DNA from: an uncultured Lachnospiraceae bacterium
Lineage (GTDB): Bacteria > Bacillota > Clostridia > Lachnospirales > Lachnospiraceae
Assembly (NCBI GenBank): GCA_910588875.1
Contig: CAJURT010000086.1
Span: 1 to 5,497 of the forward strand
Length of the DNA: 5,497 nt
Reading direction: 5' to 3'
The notes beneath the pieces are model-generated. The model ran no database searches. It was not told the origin of the DNA and saw nothing but the letters and a program-made list of their open reading frames with translations. The position numbers and the translations under genes were made by a program. Of the stretch, positions 1 to 5,497 are shown piece after piece. The stretch's first letter is position 1. Each line of letters begins with the position of its first letter.

Positions 1-1
1 A

Positions 2-151
2 GATATGAGGAATCAGACATTAAAAGAGGGAATGATAAATGTTGCAAAGAAAATGCTGGAAGATGGGACAATAACGCTTGAAAAGATTGCGGAATTTGTT
101 GGCCTTTCAGTTGATGAAGTGAGAAAATTGAAAACAGACCAGAATATGTAA
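2..151 (+). CDS. C-terminal end of an Rpn/YhgA-like PD-(D/E)XK nuclease family protein (partial, 5' end outside window)
   Basis: The reading frame is open from the window edge to a TAA at 149-151 and gives 49 residues. It contains KKMLEDGTITLEKIAEFVGL followed by SVDEVRKLK, a short helical, helix-turn-helix-like tail. From memory, such tails (a charged linker, then 'LEDG..TLEKIAE..GLS.DEV..L') end many Rpn/YhgA-like recombination-promoting nuclease or putative transposase proteins of Firmicutes. The catalytic PD-(D/E)XK core would lie upstream and is not visible, so activity cannot be judged. An ATG at 5-7 could in principle start a 48-residue peptide, but no Shine-Dalgarno can be checked and a truncated view of a longer gene is more likely. 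An intrinsic terminator follows 11 bases after the stop, so this is the last gene of its transcript. Confidence 0.55.
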   Translation, partial: DMRNQTLKEGMINVAKKMLEDGTITLEKIAEFVGLSVDEVRKLKTDQNM

Positions 152-162
152 ATGGCACTAAT

Positions 163-204
163 GAGCCAGGAATCTAAAAAACGGGTTCCTGGCTCTATTT
201 TTTT
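163..204 (+). terminator. Rho-independent terminator of the partial gene at 2-151
   Basis: A perfect 10-bp stem, GAGCCAGGAA (163-172) and TTCCTGGCTC (186-195), encloses a 13-nt loop and is followed by TATTTTTTT (196-204). Stem, loop and U-tract are all in the right order for the plus strand. Confidence 0.9.
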
Positions 205-396
205 GCCCTGAAATGTAAATTTTTTGTGAATATGATTAAAAGTCCTTTACAAAACGTCACTGGAAAGCCCATTGAATCCAAGAATTATACCTGCACCGAT
301 TTGGTATAGTCTTCACGAAAGCGAAAAGCACCATCCTCCGACACAATGGTATTTTATCATCCATATTTGAGAATACTGATCATGAGGCGACAAGCA
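205..396. other. Intergenic stretch with no recognisable gene
   Basis: No frame here gives a start with a ribosome binding site and a product that I recognise. One plus-strand frame is open through about 255-368 and reads ..NPRIIPAPIWYSLHESEKHH.., ending at a TGA before the remnant at 397. It has no start codon with a ribosome site and matches no family I can name. It may be eroded coding sequence, or chance. No convincing promoter was found for the downstream remnant. Confidence 0.4.
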
Positions 397-553
397 ATGT
401 TAAATATATTTTGGGGAAATGCCAGAAGCAATCTACAATACCAATGTTTACTTTAACAACACCTATAAAGACAACTGGATCACCAGGCCCCTGACCAGGG
501 ACATGATTAAAGCTGTTGACAAGTCAGAGGTTATCGATGAAAAAACATCATGA
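397..553 (+). pseudogene. Frameshifted, truncated remnant resembling the start of a DUF4869 protein
   Basis: A GAGG motif at 384-387 precedes an ATG at 397, which reads MLNI. After base 409 the recognisable sequence continues in another frame as FGEMPEAIYNTNVYF, NNTYKDNW and TRDMIKAVDKSEV, ending at a TGA at 551-553. Joined, these give MLNI-(Y)-FGEMPEAIYNT.., which from memory matches the N-terminus of DUF4869, an uncharacterised family of roughly 150 residues in Firmicutes. The frames are restored if two bases were lost after the ATA codon (406-408), for example from a Tyr codon. The match stops after about 50 residues, so most of the domain is missing as well. With both a frameshift and a truncation, a functional product is unlikely. 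The function of the family is unknown. Certainty about the family name is moderate; that two frames carry one protein-like sequence is directly visible. Confidence 0.5.
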
Positions 554-557
554 GTCC

Positions 558-603
558 TAAAAGGCTGCAAGGCTACAGACAAACGTCCATAGCCTTGCAG
601 CCT
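558..603 (-). terminator. Rho-independent terminator of the PRD regulator gene
   Basis: A perfect 14-bp inverted repeat (562-575 with 590-603, AGGCTGCAAGGCTA on the left arm) encloses a 14-nt loop. On the minus strand it starts two bases after the regulator's stop codon and runs into TTTT (complement of 559-562). The plus strand has no T-run after the stem, so its direction is minus. Confidence 0.85.
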
Positions 604-605
604 GA

Positions 606-2679
606 TCACCCCATAACCTCATATTCGTACATCTCAATAATCCGGGAAGCTTCCGCCGATGTATTGCATTGGTGAAGCTTTTCCTTAAAATCTTTGGTCT
701 GGAGCATATTCACCAGGTTAAAAAATGCCTTCAGATGAGTTTTGTGATCTACCGCGCTTAAACAGCACACAAACTCGACGGGATCAAATTCTTCGTTTCC
801 AAAGCATACCGGCGTCTTTAAACGGATCAGGTGCATTCCCACCTTGATGCTCCCGGCCTCCAGTCCTTCATGGGGCACGGCAAAGCCAGGAGAAAGGCCC
901 GTGTTCTTCGATATTACGAATCATGGCGTCAATATAACGCTTCTCAATATAGCCTTCTGCCATCAGTTTTTCTCCCGATATCCTCACGGCTTCCCTCCAG
1001 TCCCTGCATTCCACCTCCAGTGTAATATGGGAAGGATTCAGCAGATGATGGAGATATGGTGAAAAAATCTCCGCTTCCGCTTCTATTGACTGATGAAAAT
1101 AATCCCGGATGGTTCTCCGCATTTTTTTCATCAATAGGGCCGCCTGACCGGGCACGGTTTCCCAAACAATGGGCGTCAGCCGCTCTATCATGCCCTTTGC
1201 TGTTATTTCCTTATCCTCTGTTCTTGACAGCAGACGGCGGCTGCTCTTTAATGCATCGATCTTATTTCCCACACGGACATAATCCTCGTCATTTAACATG
1301 GGGGAAACCACCACATAATCCAGCTTACATCCCTCCAGGGGGATGGTGGAAATCACAAAATCCGCTGTGCCTTCCTCCAGATTCTTCGCCTCATGAGAAG
1401 ATACCACGTCAACAATCTGAAAATGGAAATGGGTCTTCAGCTTTTCCAAAAGGAGCCTTGAAGTCCCAATCCCGGCGTGGCAGGCCACAATCACATGGAA
1501 GGCAACCCCTTTGTTTTTCTTCCTTTCCAGAGCCGCACACACATGGACAGCAATATATTCCAGGTCTTTTCCCGCCAGTTCCCGTTTCATACAGCTTTGA
1601 ATCATGGCCTTCCGCTTATTTACAGCCATTAATACATCCTGATTTTCAGCCACAATCTCATCAATCACAGAATTTTCCGGATAAGATACCTCTTTTACGG
1701 AAAAAACAGAGGACAGGTGATTGGACAGGCTCTCAAAAAAATCATAATCATCATTCAGGTTTATGCCCAGTTCATCCGAAAGCTTTCCGATAAACTGCCT
1801 TGTGATCATCTGTATCTGCACCACGTTATTCTGCGCGGATTTATTTTTCAGATATCTGGCTTTTGCCAGAAGTTCGCTTAAAAACCGGACCTCGTTCTCC
1901 GTTGTTGTAATATGGCAGTATTGTACAATATACTTCATCATATCCTGTGCCATATAATATTTACTGTTGCTGATTCTTTTTTGCTCCTCGATATATTCCC
2001 CCTGCAGATTGCGGTTAATCATAATCCCCAGATAAAGCAGGATTTTATGAAAGGAAGAATCCGTGAAAAAGCATGCATGGATATGCTCCTGTTCATTTAC
2101 GATTTTTTGCACAATGATTCTGTTTCCTGCCTGTAGACTGATGGTTTTTCCCGCCACATCCTGACGTTCATTCAGTCCCCTTTGCCCGGCCAGCTTCATT
2201 AAAAACAGACGTTTATCGCTTTCCAGCCCCTCTACCCGAAGGCCCTTATTGGGATGGGAAAGGATCTGGAGATTTCCCTCTTTCACAAAGCGTTTCATCT
2301 CATCTAAATCATGGATAACCGTAGCCCGGCTGACAAATAAACTCTCGGCAATCGAGGAAAGAGTAATATATTCCGATGAACTCACCAAAAGGGAAGAGGC
2401 TATCCTTATCCGTTCCTCTTTGGAAAGCTTATAGGCATAAAAATCTTCCTCGGAGACTAGCAAAAGCAGCTTTTCAAAATCTTCCCCGCAGAAAATCCGC
2501 CCTCCGCTTCGTATCTCGGTTGGTTTCAGCTGATTTTCTGGCAGAAGATCATTGATGGCATTTAAATCATTTCTGATTGTTCGCTGAGAGACCTGGAACT
2601 TCTTTGCCAGGCTGCTTATCGTCACATCAGGGGCTGTCTTATCCAATTCGTCAATGATCGATACCCTCCGTTTATTCAT
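606..2679 (-). pseudogene. BglG/LicR/MtlR-class PRD transcriptional regulator with EIIB and EIIA domains, frameshifted before the EIIA active site
   Basis: Such proteins activate PTS sugar operons; phosphorylation of their PRD, EIIB and EIIA domains reports sugar supply. Residues are numbered from a TTG at 2727. The order is HTH_11 (about 20-75), Mga-like HTH (about 105-165), PRD1 (about 200-295, His227), PRD2 (about 300-402, His337 and His395 in the EYIAVHVCAALER motif), EIIB (about 409-495, Cys416 in ACHAGIGTSRLLL) and the start of EIIA (about 560 on). Frame one ends RNIEEHGPFSWLCRAP at a TGA at 868-870. The rest of EIIA continues in another frame as SPGFAVPHEGLEAGS.. LIRLKTPVCFG.. to the TGA at 606-608, including the presumed phospho-His (codon 870-872). 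Family spacing suggests about 11 bases were lost near 891-897. I prefer the ATG at 2677-2679 (MNKRRVSIIDEL) because AAGG lies 9 nt upstream, while the TTG overlaps a likely promoter. An EIIA-less regulator could still be made. Confidence 0.88.
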
Positions 2680-2688
2680 CTCATCCCG

Positions 2689-2692
2689 CCTT
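2689..2692 (-). promoter_or_regulatory. Ribosome binding site supporting the ATG at 2677-2679 of the regulator
   Basis: AAGG on the minus strand lies 9 nt before the ATG that begins MNKRRVSIIDEL. The alternative TTG 48 nt upstream (2725-2727) sits only 2 nt from a perfect TATAAT, so it would lie at or before the transcript start if that promoter is used. Confidence 0.5.
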
Positions 2693-2729
2693 ATCCTGTC
2701 TTTTTTGCGTCTTTCCCTGCCCGTCAAAG

Positions 2730-2739
2730 ATTATATCAT
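2730..2739 (-). promoter_or_regulatory. Extended -10 element in repeat copy 1, upstream of the regulator
   Basis: The minus strand reads TGATATAAT, a perfect extended -10 (TATAAT at 2730-2735). The -35 region at the matching distance (GCAGCA) is poor, so this is weaker than the version in copy 2. A start near 2723 would give a leader of about 44 nt to the ATG at 2679. A third TGGTATAAT lies at 2956-2964, also without a clear -35. Confidence 0.4.
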
Positions 2740-2824
2740 GTCCCGTGGACATGCTGCCCTCCGGGGGATGCACACGATTTGCTTTTGAAATTGTCCGTCC
2801 TTCGGACGGACGCAAATCGGCGCA

Positions 2825-2850
2825 GGTATAATCTCTATCGAGATTATACC
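2825..2850. repeat. 26-bp palindrome at the junction of repeat copies 1 and 2
   Basis: Perfect 11-bp arms, GGTATAATCTC (2825-2835) and GAGATTATACC (2840-2850), flank TATC. The same palindrome recurs at 2938-2963, and half of it (AGATTATATC) begins the array at 2728. TATAAT appears on both strands of each full palindrome. Confidence 0.9.
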
Positions 2851-2870
2851 ATGTCCTCCGGACATGTCAC
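2843..2870 (-). promoter_or_regulatory. Candidate sigma-A promoter inside repeat copy 2, directed at the regulator
   Basis: On the minus strand GTGACA (2865-2870, 5 of 6 matches to the -35 consensus) is followed by a 16-nt spacer and a perfect TATAAT (2843-2848), with an upstream TG giving an extended -10. The spacer is almost exactly the CATGTCC/GGACATG hairpin (2850-2866). The start point would fall near 2836, in the centre of the junction palindrome, giving a leader of about 155 nt to the ATG at 2679. This is a sequence-based prediction only. Confidence 0.5.
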
Positions 2871-2978
2871 CCTCCGGGGGATGCGCACGATTTGCTTTTG
2901 TTATTGTCCGACCTTCGGACGGACGCAAATCGGCGCAGGTATAATCTCTATCGAGATTATACCATCCTTGCTTTCAGT

Positions 2979-3013
2979 AAAAAAGAATAAATATTTTCCG
3001 GGATTTAGGAAAA
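2979..3013 (-). terminator. Weak candidate terminator after the alpha-galactosidase gene
   Basis: On the minus strand, 14 nt after the stop codon, TTTTCC (3008-3013) pairs with GGAAAA (2994-2999) around an 8-nt loop. A T-rich stretch ending in TTTTTT (2979-2984) follows about 9 nt later. The stem is short and AT-rich and the T-run is displaced, so read-through into the repeat array and the regulator is possible. Confidence 0.25.
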
Positions 3014-3026
3014 AAACTGACTCCTC

Positions 3027-5249
3027 TCAACCCACCGTCCTGACCCATATCAGCCGCGCCGTATCATCCCCCTGCACTGTCTCTGAATTCAGGACCCCGC
3101 TGGCCCGGTCAGACAGAATCAGGCCCACCTGCATCAACTCATCTCCAAAGCAGCAGTAGTCCCGGTCGCTGATCTCATACTCCCACTCCGGGCACAGCCC
3201 GGCCAGGCGCAGCCGGTCATACCCCCGGTTCACCGGCTGCCGGAAGCGGAACACAGCCACCAGGGCCTTTTTTCTGTCCTCGGAAACCACCATCCAGGCA
3301 GCTTCCTTCTCTTCAAAGGGGCTCCGCAAACGGTAAAATATGCCGGTGTGGAGGAATCTGCGGTGTTCCTTCACGAAACGCACCTGTTCCCTGACCTGCC
3401 CCTGCTCTTCCTCTGTGAGAAGGTTTAAATCCAGTTCATACCCAAAGGCGCCGAAATAAGCGCAAATTGCCCTTGCGGCAAGTGGCACACTCCTAAAGGT
3501 CTGGTGGTTGGGCACTGCCGACACATGGTTTCCCATGCTGCTGACCGGGTAAACATAGGAGGTTCCATACTGGATCTTCACCCGCTCCGCCCCGTCCGTG
3601 TCATCGGACAGCCAGCCCTGAGGCGCATAAAAAAGCATGCCCGGGTCAAACCGGCCGCCCCCGCTGGCGCAGGATTCAAAGAGCACCTGGGGAAATGCCT
3701 TCGTCAGCCGGTCATACAGCCGGTAAACCCCCAGAATCTGGCGGTGATACACCGTCCCCTGGTGCTCCCGGTCCCTTCCCACGGAAAACAGGTCGGATAT
3801 GCTCCGGTTCATATCCCATTTTACATAAGAGACGGGACTCTCTCTCAGGATATCCTCCATCCTTTCCCCGATATAATTCACCACCTCATCCTTGGAAAAA
3901 TCAAGGACATACTGATGCCTTCCCCTGCAGATTTCTCTGTCGCTGCTTCCCAATACCCAATCCGGATGAGCCTCATAGAGTTCGCTTTTCGGGCTGACCA
4001 TCTCCGGCTCAAACCACAGCCCAAACTGCATCCCCAGCTTTGTCACTGACCGGGCAATCCCTGCAATCCCGCCAGGAAGCTTCTTCCGGTTCGGGGTCCA
4101 GTCCCCCAAAGAGGAGGTGTCGTCCTCCCGCTTCCCAAACCATCCGTCATCCAGCACAAATAGTTCGATGCCCAGTTCCCCGGCCTTTTTTGCGATGGCG
4201 TAAATGCTCTCCTCCGTGAACTTCATATAAGTGGCTTCCCAGTTGTTGACCAGAATCGGCCGCTCCCGGTCCCTCCAGTGTCCCCTTGCCAGCCTTGTGC
4301 GGTATAATTTGTGATACACCTGGCTCATGCCGTTTAGGCCCTGATCCGAATACACCAGCACTGCCTCCGGCGTCTGAAACTCCTCCCCCTTTTTCAGCGG
4401 CCAGCAAAAGCCCTCCGGATGAATCCCTGCCATGACGCGGAGCGTTCCCATGGTATCCACCTCGGCCTGTGCCAGGAAATTGCCGCTGTAGACCAGGCTA
4501 AGGCCTATCACTTCCCCGGTATGCTCGTCTGCATTTTCCCTCTTCAGAGCCAGGAAAGGATTAAACTGATGGCTGCTGTGCCCCCGCATGCTGTGGATGC
4601 TCTGCACCCCCGGATGGAGCCGGTGAAGATCTACATACCGCTCCCGCAATGAAGCCCCTGCCAAATCCAGCATCTCATACCGGCAATCCGGCAAATCCAG
4701 GCTGATACTCATTGCCCTGGTCAGTTCCCAGGGCAAATCCTGCCCGTTCTCAAACCGTGCACTGCGTACAATCACCGGAAACTCTTCAAATATGGTATAA
4801 AGCAGTGTCAGCTTCCCCCCGATCACCGGGTCTTCCAATGCAATCTCCAGGGTTTCCGCCTCATCCTCCGACTCCACATACACGGCCGGAAGGCCGCAAA
4901 GTTCCGGCTTTCCCGGACGGACCCGGTATCCCCGGTAGCAAAAGCTGCTGATCCGGCTTCCATTTTCCCGGCAGATCTCATAGGCGGGATAACGCATGTC
5001 GCCGGTGCCAAAGGCCGGATATTCCTGCTTTAAATGCTCCAGGGAAAAGGTGGTGTCCCCGGGAAACACGCAGGGGGCCATGTCCCGGTGGGCCCGCTCC
5101 AGAAGATGGGGGAAATCCTCCCGGTCCCGGATCCGGCTCCCATAATATAGCTGTCCCAGCTGCCCGTTGGGCATTTTCCTGATCATATAGCTGATCTGAT
5201 CATTGCACAGATGAAATACTCCCGTCGTCTCGTGAACTATGACTCCCAT
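3027..5249 (-). CDS. Alpha-galactosidase, glycoside hydrolase family 36
   Basis: The 740-residue product matches the usual length (about 730) of bacterial GH36 alpha-galactosidases of the AgaA/RafA/MelA type. These release terminal alpha-1,6-galactose from melibiose, raffinose and stachyose. The N-terminal beta-supersandwich covers about 1-325, the TIM barrel about 330-640 and the C-terminal beta-sandwich the rest. Signature motifs are NNWEATYM (335-342), VLDDGWFG (365-372, Asp367 and Asp368 contacting galactose), FGLWFEPEMVSP (409-420), YVKWDMNR (475-482, nucleophile Asp479), ESCASGGGRFD (525-535) and WLSDDTDGAER (546-556, acid/base Asp549). The 70-residue gap between nucleophile and acid/base agrees with AgaA. 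No signal peptide is seen, so it should act in the cytoplasm after sugar import. GGAGG lies 7 nt before the ATG. No transporter or galactose-pathway gene is adjacent. The gene is visibly GC-richer than the regulator. It appears intact; exact substrate preference cannot be read from sequence. Confidence 0.96.
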   Translation of the reverse strand: MGVIVHETTGVFHLCNDQISYMIRKMPNGQLGQLYYGSRIRDREDFPHLLERAHRDMAPCVFPGDTTFSLEHLKQEYPAFGTGDMRYPAYEICRENGSRISSFCYRGYRVRPGKPELCGLPAVYVESEDEAETLEIALEDPVIGGKLTLLYTIFEEFPVIVRSARFENGQDLPWELTRAMSISLDLPDCRYEMLDLAGASLRERYVDLHRLHPGVQSIHSMRGHSSHQFNPFLALKRENADEHTGEVIGLSLVYSGNFLAQAEVDTMGTLRVMAGIHPEGFCWPLKKGEEFQTPEAVLVYSDQGLNGMSQVYHKLYRTRLARGHWRDRERPILVNNWEATYMKFTEESIYAIAKKAGELGIELFVLDDGWFGKREDDTSSLGDWTPNRKKLPGGIAGIARSVTKLGMQFGLWFEPEMVSPKSELYEAHPDWVLGSSDREICRGRHQYVLDFSKDEVVNYIGERMEDILRESPVSYVKWDMNRSISDLFSVGRDREHQGTVYHRQILGVYRLYDRLTKAFPQVLFESCASGGGRFDPGMLFYAPQGWLSDDTDGAERVKIQYGTSYVYPVSSMGNHVSAVPNHQTFRSVPLAARAICAYFGAFGYELDLNLLTEEEQGQVREQVRFVKEHRRFLHTGIFYRLRSPFEEKEAAWMVVSEDRKKALVAVFRFRQPVNRGYDRLRLAGLCPEWEYEISDRDYCCFGDELMQVGLILSDRASGVLNSETVQGDDTARLIWVRTVG

Positions 5250-5256
5250 CCCACAT

Positions 5257-5261
5257 CCTCC
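5257..5261 (-). promoter_or_regulatory. Ribosome binding site of the alpha-galactosidase
   Basis: A perfect GGAGG on the minus strand lies 7 nt before the ATG at 5247-5249. Another ATG between it and the start is out of frame, so the start at 5249 is well supported. Confidence 0.85.
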
Positions 5262-5285
5262 ACTTTCTCTTCATCCACTCTCAAA

Positions 5286-5313
5286 TTTTTACAACTTTGG
5301 CTTTTTATCCTAA
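5286..5313 (-). promoter_or_regulatory. Weak promoter candidate for the alpha-galactosidase
   Basis: On the minus strand TTAGGA (5308-5313) and TAAAAA (5286-5291) are separated by 16 nt, with a TG near the -10. Both hexamers deviate from consensus. The position, about 40 nt upstream of the start codon, is reasonable. No clear catabolite-response element was found nearby. Confidence 0.25.
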
Positions 5314-5338
5314 TTGGTGAGGGGTACGCCTTGGAGGA

Positions 5339-5366
5339 GGGGGTGGGGGGAGGGGAGCCGCCGGGG
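5339..5366 (+). other. G-quadruplex motif upstream of the alpha-galactosidase
   Basis: Four runs of at least four G (5339-5343, 5345-5350, 5352-5355, 5363-5366) are separated by loops of 1, 1 and 7 nt, meeting the standard G4 pattern. The G-rich strand is the template strand for the downstream gene. Folding is predicted, not shown. Confidence 0.6.
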
Positions 5367-5394
5367 ATTTTTTCCCGTTTCGGGGTTAAGAAAC

Positions 5395-5497
5395 TCTAAA
5401 GTCTTCGGATTTTGCTAAAAGCGAAACGAAAATACCCAAACTCGCTTCGCTCAGACAGTGTGCATTTTCGTTTCAACGCAAAATTCGAAAACTTAAG
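5395..5497. repeat. Long imperfect inverted repeat reaching the window edge
   Basis: The outer arms 5399-5415 and 5478-5494 pair at 15 of 17 positions, including ATTTTGC/GCAAAAT. After gaps of 7 and 3 nt the inner arms GAAACGAAAAT (5423-5433) and ATTTTCGTTTC (5464-5474) pair perfectly at 11 positions. The 30-nt centre contains CTCGCTTCGCTC. Pairing continues weakly to 5395 and 5496. No open reading frame is associated. It could be a terminator of a gene beyond the window, a small mobile-element-like repeat or a structured leader. Its right limit is unknown because the window ends. Confidence 0.75.

Larger units (their letters stand above)
2728..2965. repeat. Tandem 113-bp structured repeat, about 2.1 copies, MITE/REP-like
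   Basis: Copies start at 2728, 2841 and 2954 (the last only 12 bp), with an exact period of 113. The two full copies differ at 11 positions (about 90% identity) and are identical over their last 42 bases. Each unit contains a CATGTCC/GGACATG hairpin (2737-2753 and 2850-2866) and a CCCTCCGGGGG tract. It also has an outer stem CGATTTGC/GCAAATCG (2775-2782 with 2812-2819; 2888-2895 with 2925-2932) that encloses a TTCG-capped hairpin, for example GTCCGTCCTTCGGACGGAC at 2793-2811. Units meet at a palindrome whose 11-bp arms are GGTATAATCTC and GAGATTATACC around TATC (2825-2850 and 2938-2963). Seen the other way, each unit body is flanked by 11-bp terminal inverted repeats. The unit encodes no transposase. 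Such units are usually dispersed in a genome, but that cannot be seen from one window. Confidence 0.9.

Noticed and set aside
1056..1793. Plus-strand open frame of 245 residues
   Set aside because: It lies entirely inside the regulator on the opposite strand, is low in complexity (many Pro, Ser, His) and matches no family; the minus-strand product has clear domains.
2725..2727. TTG start giving a 619-residue first frame of the regulator
   Set aside because: It lacks a Shine-Dalgarno, adds an atypical basic 16-residue extension and abuts a TATAAT; the ATG at 2677-2679 fits the family start better.
2728..2965. CRISPR array
   Set aside because: The unit is 113 bp with no alternation of conserved short repeats and unique spacers; it is a head-to-tail duplication of one structured unit.
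2779..3159. Plus-strand open frame of 126 residues across the repeat array
   Set aside because: Most of its residues are translated repeat sequence, it runs into the antisense of the galactosidase gene, and it has no ribosome binding site; it is a by-product of the repeat.
3504..4049. Plus-strand open frame of 181 residues
   Set aside because: It is antisense to the catalytic barrel of the alpha-galactosidase, whose motifs are intact in the other strand.
5460..5480. Catabolite-response element (cre) around TTGAAACGAAAATGC on the minus strand
   Set aside because: It is one base short between TG and CG compared with the cre consensus and lies inside the long inverted repeat.

Overview
The window looks like part of a Lachnospiraceae-type Firmicutes chromosome (Enterocloster or Lachnoclostridium-like). 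This is inferred from the gene families, the Shine-Dalgarno sites and the mixed base composition; it is not proven. Both large genes lie on the minus strand.

Left end (1-605): a plus-strand gene enters from outside the window and contributes only its last 49 codons. They resemble the C-terminal tail of Rpn/YhgA-like PD-(D/E)XK nuclease (transposase-related) proteins, and a clear intrinsic terminator follows. Next is a stretch without intact genes holding a short, frameshifted, truncated remnant that reads like the start of a DUF4869 protein. A strong hairpin then closes the minus-strand regulator gene. The area looks like decaying accessory DNA.

Middle (606-2679, minus): a multidomain PTS-responsive regulator of the BglG/LicR/MtlR class (HTH - Mga-like HTH - PRD1 - PRD2 - EIIB - EIIA). 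It is broken by a frameshift just before the EIIA active-site histidine, so it is annotated as a pseudogene, or at least as an EIIA-truncated protein.

Intergenic (2680-3026): the most unusual part. It holds just over two head-to-tail copies of a 113-bp, hairpin-rich repeat whose units are bounded by 11-bp inverted repeats. Each copy carries an extended -10 motif pointing towards the regulator. The middle copy has a near-consensus promoter whose spacer is filled by a palindrome.

Right (3027-5249, minus): an apparently intact, GC-rich GH36 alpha-galactosidase with both catalytic aspartates and a good ribosome binding site. Its upstream region (5250-5497) has no gene. It holds a weak promoter candidate, a G-quadruplex motif and a long imperfect inverted repeat that runs to the window edge.

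Functionally, the galactosidase would release galactose from raffinose or melibiose-type sugars in the cytoplasm. The regulator would normally sense PTS phosphorylation and control a PTS sugar operon. Nothing in the window shows that one controls the other. I see no wholly new system; the structured repeat and its built-in promoters are the best lead.
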